Assembly: GCA_025361125.1 (NCBI GenBank) | Contig: JANYBM010000050.1 | Span: 1-35,943 of the forward strand | Direction: 5' to 3' | DNA: 35,943 nucleotides | Origin: Holophagaceae bacterium | GTDB lineage: Bacteria > Acidobacteriota > Holophagae > Holophagales > Holophagaceae | In this document: positions 26,262 through 33,635 of the stretch, in pieces | Layout: every line of letters begins with the position of its first letter | Position numbering within the stretch: position 1 is the stretch's first letter | Translations under genes and position numbers: made by a program | Notes under the pieces: generated by a model | What the model saw: the letters and a program-made list of their open reading frames with translations, nothing else | What the model was told of the DNA's origin: nothing | Database searches by the model: none

Positions 26262-26501
26262 GAGGATGAGCTTGTCCAGGCTCAGGTCCGCCTCCAGCCG
26301 CTTCAGACGCCCAGTCTCCTCTCGGAGCTGCCTCAGCTCCCGCAGTTCAGAAATGCCAAGCCCCGTAAGCTGCTGCTTCCACCGATAGATGGTCTGCTCG
26401 CTGACTCCCAGCTTCCGACTGACCTCGCCTACCTTTGTTCCGTTTTCTGCCTGCTTTAAGGCATAGACAATCTGCTCCTCGCTGTGTCCCTTCCTTCGCA
26501 T
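26262..26501 (-). pseudogene. Truncated IS3-family transposase OrfA
   Basis: The frame from the ATG at 26501 (preceded by AAGGAGG) matches OrfA of IS3-family elements for about 80 residues. There is a helix-turn-helix (MRRKGHSEEQIVYALKQAE, KVGEVSRKLGVSEQTIYRWK) and then the leucine zipper (LGISELRELRQLREETGRLKRL, ADLSLDKLIL). Families of this type continue with a few more residues (commonly QEVL) and then the catalytic OrfB. Here the match stops abruptly near 26262, is followed by unrelated sequence, and no OrfB is present. It is an inactive remnant and marks past transposition at the island edge. Confidence 0.85.
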
Positions 26502-26601
26502 GTCTGCCTCCTTGGTTGGGCTCCCCGCAGGATGCCCACCAAGACCCAATATCACCTTTCGACTGGCCTAGCTTTTAGGATTTGCGTCAAAGTAAGCAAC
26601 C

Positions 26602-29600
26602 ATGCACCAGCGCATTGCCAGAGCCGAATTCCTTGCACACCAGATGCGAGTCCTGGATGCTAGCCACAAGACTAAAAAAATAGAGAGTTCGGATTGGCGA
26701 TTGGCACCCCTAATCGAACAACTCCTTGCTGTCGCTCAAACGGCTTGGATGCCACCTACCTTCGGCGATGCTACCGCATTTCTTGATCAGGCCCAGGCCA
26801 AGGACTCAGTGGGAAACTCTTTTGCTCGATTAGAAGAACTGAGGGATCGTCATCTCGTTCGGTTTCCACTCGGGAGAATGTCTTTACCCTATGGCTTTTC
26901 GATGTCCTTTCATCGGGGCAAGCTCGACATGCTTGAGCCCTCTGTCCTGAATAGTTGTAGGGTTCTTTGGGAGGTTATGCAGCAGCAGTCACGCTCAGCT
27001 TTCAGCATTAATGGTGACCAAGCGGCACAAACTCTCCACCGCTTCGCTGAGTCCGATCCGTCCAATCCCCTCACGATGGATGATCTCCAAAAACGGGGCC
27101 TGCTCTCTCCAAAAGATTCCGACAGCTATGTCTTTGGATCAGAGCACACCAAAGAAAATCCTTGGCCATCCATTGGGGCGCAGGTCGCAGCCCTTCATTG
27201 GAATAGAATCAACAAAACCGCCGGGATAGTCATAGGGCCAGATCTGGTCAGAACATGGCTCCTAAAAGTTTCCTGGATCGTCAATTGGCAGGATGCACCG
27301 ATCCATCTTGTGGAGGAGGATCGAACAGCTCTGCTTGAAGCGGCCCTCCAACTGATACTTGAGGAGCCTGATCTCCTTGGATGGTCCAGAGAATTGGAAA
27401 GAGTCAGCCAAGAGTTGGATTCTGGATTCGGAAAGCCACCCGCGAATTATTTAGATTTATACAAAATCGAGGAACCTAAGGACCTCATCGAAGCTCATGA
27501 CCTTCTTCGGAGGTTGGAATTCCGATTCCAAATAAGCGGAATCCCCCAACGATGTCGGGGTGAAATCGATGGCCTTTCGGGGATGATTCTTCGACACGAC
27601 AAGGCTGATGGAGGTTATCTCCAGCGCTGCGGCAGAATCCGCTCCCTTGTACTCGCTGGAATCAAACGACCCCACCTGCTTAGCCTTTTCCAGCATTCAA
27701 TTCTCCACCTCCGACCACAAGCCCTAGCGATGCTCTTAGCCCACCCTGAAACAGCTCCCTTCGCCATGACCTTCTTAGCTGAGGCTCCCTTTCCTGACGA
27801 TGGCGGAGGAGATGCCTGGGAGGCGCGCTGCATTCGTAGCGAGCGACGTAAGCAAGCTCTCTGGGAAGATGCCTTGGATCTGTTCCACCTCACATTGGAA
27901 GGAATTGGTAATCCCGAAGCAAAAGCGGCGGCCGTACAGCCAGTCCTTCGGACGTTAGGTAACCAGGCGATCCTAAAAAGATCGAGAGATCCAGCCCAGG
28001 CCCAACAAACCAAGGGGGCGTGGGCTCGTCTCGACCTTACTTTGCGAACCCTGCTGGCCCGTGGATTCTTTTTAAATCTTGTGCCAGAGCTTTGTCGTCA
28101 GCTATCGATGCCTTCCACCCCATTCGTAATTGGATTTGCTACTGTTCCCGTGGCTGAAATGAAGGTGCTAGGTTGGCTGATTGCCCCTCCTGGGTATGGC
28201 CGCGGACCTGAGGGATTATTAATGAGGCAGATTGCTGCCGGCACTCTGGTCCAGCTCTACCTAGGCGCGTTTCTGAAAGAAAAGAATGAAATAGATGGAG
28301 GGTCAATTATCTGGCTTGACGATCATCCTGAAGTCGCCACGCTTCCATGGGGAGCCATCTTCAGAACATTACCAATTGGTGGCGATCAGGATCGTCTGTT
28401 GCATCCTACGAATTGGGCTGAACTGGTTCAGAGGCTTTCGACTGTGGTCCCAGATTCGGAGACAGAACGAGCTTCAAGACTCATCGGGGCATGGTCGAAT
28501 AAGGCTAGGCTCCACCTTCGCATACTGCTTGCTGCCCACAGTGATGTCTCTGAGCCCCTACTAAAGTCGAGCCTGGAATCTGCCATAACTGATTTGCTAG
28601 TTCAGGCGGCACTCTCACCCCCCCTGGGCCTTGGGCTGCTTGCACCTCAGTACGGAATGGGACCCGATACGAAGGACCTCCTTCACAGGATCTTCGAGGG
28701 CTTGAATCGCTTTGAACCCGAGCAACGCATAACCTTGGTAAGGCAATGGATCGGAGCTACTGATGATGTTGGCCTCCTCCTCGCCGCGCTCGGAGAACTT
28801 GTCTCAGAAGAAGCTCGCACCTTCTTACAGGCTCAACTAGAAAAATTCAATTTTGATGCTTCCCTAGAACGACTGAACTACTTTCCGCACTTCGAGCGTC
28901 TTGCCGAGAATGCGCTCTACGCAGGAAAACTTCCATTGGTTGAACAAGTGCTCTCACATGGTGACGAGATCGTGAAGGGGCGGGGGTACGAATCGGATTG
29001 GGCTGTATTCGCCTTCGGCATCCGTCTCCAATTAGCATATTTCAACAAGGACCTCCAAGGCTTGGAGGCCCTGGAGCCTCCTCCTTCCGCCATCTACAGA
29101 ATTTCATATCCTCAGGACAGTAAAGATTTTTACCGCGCTCTACTGCTTCTTGAGAAAGATCCGAGCAAGTCAGCTGAGATCTTCTGGAAGCTCCACCAAA
29201 AAAACCCAGATCGCTCACCAAACCTGATCAATCTGTTCGCTGCACGATTGCGAATCGCGGAAGCACTTGAAGAAGGGTCCACGCGCCGAGATGCCTTTCT
29301 CGAAGCCCTGTCAGAGTGGGAAGGACTTGAGCCTCTCATTCCTGAGGCGGAGCGTCCCCACCTCGAGAAAAACATCTTCTACAACCGTCTCTTCGCTCTA
29401 GAAGGGGCTCGGAGTGAAGTGGAGTTTGACGGGCTCTGGTCTCGTCTTGGTTCCGAATTGAAATATCGTCCAGAGTTTCTCCGTCTCCGACTCGGGAACC
29501 TTAAACGGCGCGGTTCTATAGCGGAAGGGTCAAAGGTGTTTTCCGAGGCTGTTGCCTACCATGATGTCGAGGGAGACCAGCCGCCAGAACTTGAGGAGAT

Positions 29601-30378
29601 TTCGAAGGAATTCGGGATTCCTGGCAAAGTCATGACTCCTACATTTCCCCAAACGGAGTTACCACGGGAGCCCGGCTTAGGGCAGTATCAGATTCATTAT
29701 CATTCAATCCTTGAGCTTGATCCCATCAGCCTTATCAAGGTGATCTCTCCGAGGTTAGAGAACCCAGAAAAGTTCCTTGTCCGTGAACATGCACTTGCGG
29801 GAGAAGAGCTGCTTAGGCGCGCCGCAGGCCTACTCAAAATTGATGACGAGAATAAAATAAATGACCTGCTCATCTCACTACTAACCTTCCGCCTAGACAT
29901 GATCAGATGGACGGTGCTCCCTTCGAATCGTGGGGGGGCTACCGCCGCTATTGAAAGTACACATGGGGGAGTATCAATACGGGACTGGGTAATCCGAAGG
30001 GGAACTCGCGACCTTATGATTGTGGAGGCTTTCCGAATCCATAATGACTCTTGGCGTGGAAGCCTTGAGTCCCACCTACGCAAAGCAACTAGTCGCTACG
30101 ACCCTACCGGTTTGGGATCCATCCTTATGGTCGCGTACTTAGAACATCGCCCGATGCTGGACCTCCTCGAACCGTACCAAGCTCATGTTAAGTCCATCGC
30201 ACTCGAAGGTTGGCAATTGAAGAGTACAAGCCCCGTGGGACCAGAAGAATTGCCAGATCTCAGCCCACTCAGGAATATCAAGGTTCTGCGGTCTCGTTAC
30301 GTGCGTGGGGATGAGTCGCTCATCGTCCATCATCTACTTCTAGATCTCACTCCAGCTCTAAATCCAACTCCCGACTGA
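26602..30378 (+). CDS. Orphan 1258-residue helical protein with a nuclease-like C-terminal segment
   Basis: I do not recognise the full protein. Residues ~1-1000 are mostly helical, with HEAT/TPR-like stretches (LLLEKDPSKSAEIFWKLHQKNPDRSPNLINLFAARLRIAEALEEG) and no obvious Walker motifs. The last ~180 residues look like a separate alpha/beta domain: GGVSIRDWVIRRGTRDLMIV then EAFRIHNDSWRGSLESHLRKA and a strand GLGSILMVAYLE. The D...(I/V)xE spacing near residues 1138-1143 is reminiscent of PD-(D/E)xK nuclease-type folds, but the Lys is not present in the usual place. No signal or membrane segment is seen, so it is cytoplasmic. Its codon use is more AT-tolerant than the left part of the window. 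The place among defence genes suggests a single-gene defence candidate. The ribosome site is weak. Confidence 0.8.
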   Translation: MHQRIARAEFLAHQMRVLDASHKTKKIESSDWRLAPLIEQLLAVAQTAWMPPTFGDATAFLDQAQAKDSVGNSFARLEELRDRHLVRFPLGRMSLPYGFSMSFHRGKLDMLEPSVLNSCRVLWEVMQQQSRSAFSINGDQAAQTLHRFAESDPSNPLTMDDLQKRGLLSPKDSDSYVFGSEHTKENPWPSIGAQVAALHWNRINKTAGIVIGPDLVRTWLLKVSWIVNWQDAPIHLVEEDRTALLEAALQLILEEPDLLGWSRELERVSQELDSGFGKPPANYLDLYKIEEPKDLIEAHDLLRRLEFRFQISGIPQRCRGEIDGLSGMILRHDKADGGYLQRCGRIRSLVLAGIKRPHLLSLFQHSILHLRPQALAMLLAHPETAPFAMTFLAEAPFPDDGGGDAWEARCIRSERRKQALWEDALDLFHLTLEGIGNPEAKAAAVQPVLRTLGNQAILKRSRDPAQAQQTKGAWARLDLTLRTLLARGFFLNLVPELCRQLSMPSTPFVIGFATVPVAEMKVLGWLIAPPGYGRGPEGLLMRQIAAGTLVQLYLGAFLKEKNEIDGGSIIWLDDHPEVATLPWGAIFRTLPIGGDQDRLLHPTNWAELVQRLSTVVPDSETERASRLIGAWSNKARLHLRILLAAHSDVSEPLLKSSLESAITDLLVQAALSPPLGLGLLAPQYGMGPDTKDLLHRIFEGLNRFEPEQRITLVRQWIGATDDVGLLLAALGELVSEEARTFLQAQLEKFNFDASLERLNYFPHFERLAENALYAGKLPLVEQVLSHGDEIVKGRGYESDWAVFAFGIRLQLAYFNKDLQGLEALEPPPSAIYRISYPQDSKDFYRALLLLEKDPSKSAEIFWKLHQKNPDRSPNLINLFAARLRIAEALEEGSTRRDAFLEALSEWEGLEPLIPEAERPHLEKNIFYNRLFALEGARSEVEFDGLWSRLGSELKYRPEFLRLRLGNLKRRGSIAEGSKVFSEAVAYHDVEGDQPPELEEISKEFGIPGKVMTPTFPQTELPREPGLGQYQIHYHSILELDPISLIKVISPRLENPEKFLVREHALAGEELLRRAAGLLKIDDENKINDLLISLLTFRLDMIRWTVLPSNRGGATAAIESTHGGVSIRDWVIRRGTRDLMIVEAFRIHNDSWRGSLESHLRKATSRYDPTGLGSILMVAYLEHRPMLDLLEPYQAHVKSIALEGWQLKSTSPVGPEELPDLSPLRNIKVLRSRYVRGDESLIVHHLLLDLTPALNPTPD

Positions 30379-30633
30379 CATTTTTTTGTGCTCGAGTCTA
30401 CGGATTGACCCGCGCTGAGATCCTCTGGCGCCCACTAAGATGCCGGACTTTTATTTATTTCTAAATCACGTCCCGATGCCGATTCTATTTGGGTCTGTGA
30501 GGCAAGGATGCAGGGATTTGATTCGGATATACGCATGCGATCCTTTGCGAATTCAGCGTTCTATGAGTTCCACAGAAGCCAAGACATGGATGCTCCAGCC
30601 TTTTGAGCCTCCTGTATGGACCGATACCAGGAT

Positions 30634-31104
30634 TCAACTCCTAAGATCAGCTAGAGCTAGGGACTCAACACATATGATTACCTCCGCAGGAGGTGCCGTA
30701 CGAGAATATTTTAATGCCGAGGATATACCGTCACGAAGTGAAGCTGTGATGGTCCCAAGGATCAGCGAAGGGTTCGCTTCGAGTTGATCGCAAACCTCAT
30801 CGGTGCGATACCGGCGGACCCTACTGCAATCTATGTACGAGTCCCAACTCATGAATGTGTGGGAAGACTGAGGCATCACGACTTGGCATTGGAAGAGCTC
30901 TGAGTTCTTTTGTTGAAGCCTCGTCAACTCTGAATTGATCACACAAGTGAACGTGTCCTCGGCCACATGAAGAACGATGAATCTCTTCTCCTTAGCGTTC
31001 CCATCATCCATAGTTTCTCGAACCTTAATGACAGTTCCAGGCACCATTTGACGCTTAACAGATGCAGAGACCATGTCTTTGGGAAACGCGTCGCCAAGGC
31101 CCAT
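30634..31104 (-). CDS. Candidate toxin partner of the Panacea-domain protein
   Basis: At 156 residues, its first half has a beta-barrel-like pattern (MVPGTVIKVRETMDD, KEKRFIVLHVAEDTFTCVINSEL) that recalls PemK/MazF-type SH3-like folds, though no family match is certain. DSYIDCSRVRRY then leads into a helical C-terminus. It begins 9 bp after the stop of the Panacea-domain gene, so the two are co-transcribed. Panacea domains usually serve as antitoxins next to varied toxins, which makes this the likely toxin. Start choice is uncertain: ATG at 31104 has no strong ribosome site, and ATG codons at residues 11 and 20 are alternatives. Confidence 0.7.
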   Translation of the reverse strand: MGLGDAFPKDMVSASVKRQMVPGTVIKVRETMDDGNAKEKRFIVLHVAEDTFTCVINSELTRLQQKNSELFQCQVVMPQSSHTFMSWDSYIDCSRVRRYRTDEVCDQLEANPSLILGTITASLRDGISSALKYSRTAPPAEVIICVESLALADLRS

Positions 31105-31113
31105 CGGTTGGTC

Positions 31114-31668
31114 TCAGGCCTGAACCCGAAGGTGTTCAAGAATTTCCTCTGCATTGTCTAAGGTTGCTGCGATGTCGGTAATTGACATTTCATCAGAGAG
31201 AATCCCGTCCTCACAAGCAGATGCCCACGCCTTCTCCCACGCGGAATCGTGGCTCAGATCTGTGCGCTTTCCAAAGTCCATCCCGCCGTACTGCTTAATA
31301 GCAGCCTCAAGGCATTCGATATCCGACGGCGCAAGTTGCTCGGTTCTTGCATGACGCAAGGGAACCAGCGTGTGGTTGTTCTCAATTGAAAGAGCACCCT
31401 CTACTAGCGCAACAAATTTGGGGTGGATCCATTCGCCACGATCACCCCTTGCGGCCTTCATCAGATTGTACGTGTTCGAGCCAACAGGGCCGAGCTTCAT
31501 GGCCACGTAGCGATCACCACTGGCCAGGAATCCATATTTTGCGAAATGCATCTTGTCAGCGAAGTAGCGAAGCTTAAGGACCTCATGGAGGGTCGGGGTT
31601 TCGAGGTTGGTCGCCAGAAATAGCAGCGACTCAAGCGCGCGCTCTGGAGAAAAGGTGATTTCATGCAT
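31114..31668 (-). CDS. Panacea-domain (SocA/GepA-like, DUF4065) protein, likely antitoxin
   Basis: A 184-residue protein with the Panacea signature: ALESLLFLATNLETPTLHEV then LKLRYFADKMHFAKYGFLAS, GDRYVAMKLGPVGSNTYNLM and a C-terminal helical region with SHDSAWEKAWA. This domain is known as a versatile antitoxin module paired with many unrelated toxins (PanTA systems). It overlaps the upstream small gene by 8 bp and is followed after 9 bp by the probable toxin, giving antitoxin-before-toxin order, the usual arrangement for autoregulated toxin-antitoxin pairs. Confidence 0.88.
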   Translation of the reverse strand: MHEITFSPERALESLLFLATNLETPTLHEVLKLRYFADKMHFAKYGFLASGDRYVAMKLGPVGSNTYNLMKAARGDRGEWIHPKFVALVEGALSIENNHTLVPLRHARTEQLAPSDIECLEAAIKQYGGMDFGKRTDLSHDSAWEKAWASACEDGILSDEMSITDIAATLDNAEEILEHLRVQA

Positions 31669-32041
31669 TGGGGGCGTTCCTCGAAGGAGTCAGGTATTCG
31701 CCTTCCTTACTTGAGTGTAGGTATGCAGCACTTGACATGCCAGCTTCAATGCCAAGTGAATAGCTGTCAGGGATACCTTCAGAAATTCCAATGCCCCTGA
31801 ATCCATGTAAGAAGCTAAGAACGTTTGTGTTGGCTCGGATAACCTGCATCTTTATGGGGAAGGCGTTCACCTCCTCGACCCAACCGACAGACGGGTGATT
31901 TGTCATTTGAAGCAGCCATAGGGCCCCATCCAGGCCCCCGAGAGCACGACGGGGGGTGATGTTGCGGGTGAGCTGGCGCTCCAGTAAGTAGTCCCGGAGG
32001 GCTTGGTGGTTCTCGGGTGGGGTGTTGAACTGGACATCCAT
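31661..32041 (-). CDS. Small protein of unknown function, first gene of the Panacea operon
   Basis: I start it at the ATG at 32041 (MDVQFNTPPENHQALRDYLL), which has GGAGGGG a few bases upstream; the ATG at 32053 has no ribosome site. That gives 126 residues. No known family is recognised. It is soluble with mixed alpha/beta character (ITPRRALGGLDGALWLLQMT, PSVGWVEEVNAFPIKMQVIR). It overlaps the Panacea gene by 8 bp, so it is translated from the same message, making a three-gene rather than the usual two-gene unit. It could be a regulator or third component. Confidence 0.65.
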   Translation of the reverse strand: MDVQFNTPPENHQALRDYLLERQLTRNITPRRALGGLDGALWLLQMTNHPSVGWVEEVNAFPIKMQVIRANTNVLSFLHGFRGIGISEGIPDSYSLGIEAGMSSAAYLHSSKEGEYLTPSRNAPNA

Positions 32042-32062
32042 GTGCCCCTCCATGGGGATCTA

Positions 32063-32090
32063 AGTATGGCGTAAAATTAGCGAAAATCAA
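32063..32090 (-). promoter_or_regulatory. Candidate promoter of the Panacea operon
   Basis: On the minus strand TTGATT (32090-32085) and CATACT (32068-32063) are separated by 16 bases, each matching 4 of 6 positions of the sigma-70 consensus. Transcription would begin near 32056, only about 15 bases before the ATG at 32041. The region is AT-rich compared with its flanks. No perfect operator palindrome was found. Confidence 0.4.
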
Positions 32091-32420
32091 TAAAGAATTT
32101 CTATTTGTCCAGATGCGAAGAGGGGAGGGCACGAGGTGAGTTGTGACTAGGCAACGATCACGAACTGATGTTGGTCCATTTGGATTGGGAGTTCAGGGGC
32201 ACTTGGAAGATTTATTTTTGTCGCACCATGACACCACTCCCGGTATCGAGCATCTCGCTTTCGGGATTCAGTTTGATTCCTCTCCCAGTTTCAAAGTCTC
32301 CCCCCCCCCTCAGGGTTTAGTTCACAAGGTGGAACGCACACTCCCGTGACAATTCGGAAGAATAGCTCCCTTACGAAGCGCCTCCACCCATCAGGCGAGA
32401 GTGAAATAATTGACAGGGCT

Positions 32421-32447
32421 TTGACTTGGAGTGGGATTTCATATACA
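32421..32447 (+). promoter_or_regulatory. Candidate promoter of the 295-residue gene
   Basis: TTGACT (32421-32426) and TATACA (32442-32447) are 15 bases apart, slightly short of the ideal. A second TTGACA at 32410-32415 lies just upstream. The predicted start point leaves a leader of roughly 55 bases before the GTG at 32512. Confidence 0.4.
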
Positions 32448-32511
32448 TGCCTGCGCCTGGTGAACCTAAAAGCCCGAAAATTTTGGAAGATGGGTTGAGG
32501 AGAGGGGCTGA

Positions 32512-33399
32512 GTGTCCAAGAGAGCACAAAGACCTGAAGGATTGTCAGCAGAATGGGATGGGCCTTGGTCCTCTTGGGGAGAACTCCCAGCAGGTTTGCA
32601 GGTAGCAATCGATTGGGCGTGGAGAAACGCCCAACCCGAAACCCCGAAGGACCGGGCCCGTCTAGTTGCGATGGATGGCCTGCTCTCATTCGAACGAATC
32701 TTTCATCACGAGGCGATCCGATGGACGAACAGACATTTAAAGCGCATCCTTCCGTGGCTTGTTAAGGAGGGCAGGTACGAAGCCCTAGCCCATTTTTTTA
32801 CCTTGTCCAAAGATACCATTCGGTCTCTCGTAGATGGCGGGGATTCAGGCATCTGGCGAACCGCCCGCGAAGCCGAGAAACGAGAATTACATACCCACAA
32901 GGATGAGACCGAACAGGAACATTGCTTAGAGTGTCTTTGGCTCGATGGTGTGCGGCCTGGATCCGAAGGGTTTGGTGCTTTCACCTTTCCTCGGAAAGGA
33001 GGACAGCAATTGGCTTTCCGACGCGTCCCATGGACGCATCAGGAGAATCGACGGTACACCATGTACGGTGTTATGGGGTCATCTTCGGGGCCAGGAGGAC
33101 GATGGCGCGTATCCATCCACCGACAAGACATTGGGGATGATGGCGAGGTGTCCGTGAATCTGCTCGAAGAGGATTCTTGGGATGAGGTCCGAGTCCCGGA
33201 ATTCAATGCCTTCAGGGATGGATGGGCCGAGTTGTTCCGAGTGATGAACCCGAAAGTCAAGCGGATCTACACTCTGATCGAGCCCACCTTGGAGAACCCT
33301 ACTCTTCACCTATTCCCCTCTCCTCCAGATCGCCAGTGGGAACTTGACCTGATCCAAGCTCTGGAAAAAAAGGAACAACCCCCACCTGTCAACCCGTGA
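32512..33399 (+). CDS. Orphan 295-residue protein of unknown function
   Basis: I do not recognise the family. The GTG start is supported by a strong GAGGAG/GAGAGG ribosome site. The N-terminal third is helical (FERIFHHEAIRWTNRHLKRILPWLVKEGRYEALAHFFTLSKDTIRSLV). The middle and C-terminal parts look like beta sheet (GGRWRVSIHRQDIGDDGEVSVNLLEEDSW). There is no signal peptide, membrane segment or catalytic motif; a single HCLEC cluster is seen. It stands alone between the Panacea operon (divergent) and the Gabija-like genes (convergent). Its position suggests a defence or island gene without showing it. Confidence 0.75.
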   Translation: MSKRAQRPEGLSAEWDGPWSSWGELPAGLQVAIDWAWRNAQPETPKDRARLVAMDGLLSFERIFHHEAIRWTNRHLKRILPWLVKEGRYEALAHFFTLSKDTIRSLVDGGDSGIWRTAREAEKRELHTHKDETEQEHCLECLWLDGVRPGSEGFGAFTFPRKGGQQLAFRRVPWTHQENRRYTMYGVMGSSSGPGGRWRVSIHRQDIGDDGEVSVNLLEEDSWDEVRVPEFNAFRDGWAELFRVMNPKVKRIYTLIEPTLENPTLHLFPSPPDRQWELDLIQALEKKEQPPPVNP

Positions 33400-33635
33400 T
33401 TTGTCGTGGGTCGATACCGGCAGACCGACGCTTGATACTTCTCTCTACACGGTAGTTGTTCTGCCGTCAGAGAGGAGTAGAGGATGGTATTAGGACGTTC
33501 CCGCATTCGTGGGCCACCAGTGGCCGGGCTGGGGACCTCTGTTCACCGGTGGTCGGATGGTCTTGGTCTTGATGCCCCTGAGCGCTCAGGGGCATCAAGC
33601 CAGCTACATCCGCATCGCCGAACACGAAAACCCAC
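33400..33635. repeat. Hairpin-rich convergent intergenic region
   Basis: Three strong inverted repeats lie in 236 bp between convergent genes. First, 33437-33478: outer arms ACTTCTCTCT and AGAGAGGAGT (one G-T pair) enclose inner arms ACGGTAG and CTGCCGT (one wobble) with a 5-base loop. Second, 33512-33525: GGCCAC-CA-GTGGCC. Third, 33568-33599: a perfect 32-bp palindrome centred on AGCGCT with flanks CTTGATGCCCCTG and its complement. None has a long T-run. They may be bidirectional terminators, a structured RNA, or ends of a small mobile element. Confidence 0.6.
33568..33599. repeat. Perfect 32-bp palindrome
   Basis: Every base pairs with its mirror partner: each arm is CTTGATGCCCCTGAGC or its exact complement, with no spacer. 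This could extrude as a cruciform or form a strong hairpin in RNA. It sits 37 bp past the helicase gene stop and 169 bp past the end of the 295-residue gene. Confidence 0.85.

Larger units (their letters stand above)
32042..32511. other. 470-bp divergent intergenic region with a ten-C run
   Basis: It separates the minus-strand Panacea operon from the plus-strand 295-residue gene. Ten consecutive C bases lie at 32300-32309. A plus-strand frame at 32143-32349 (GTG start with GAGGTGAG upstream, 68 codons) crosses this tract, but I do not recognise the product. Beyond the two candidate promoters at its edges, no other signal is clear. Confidence 0.4.
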
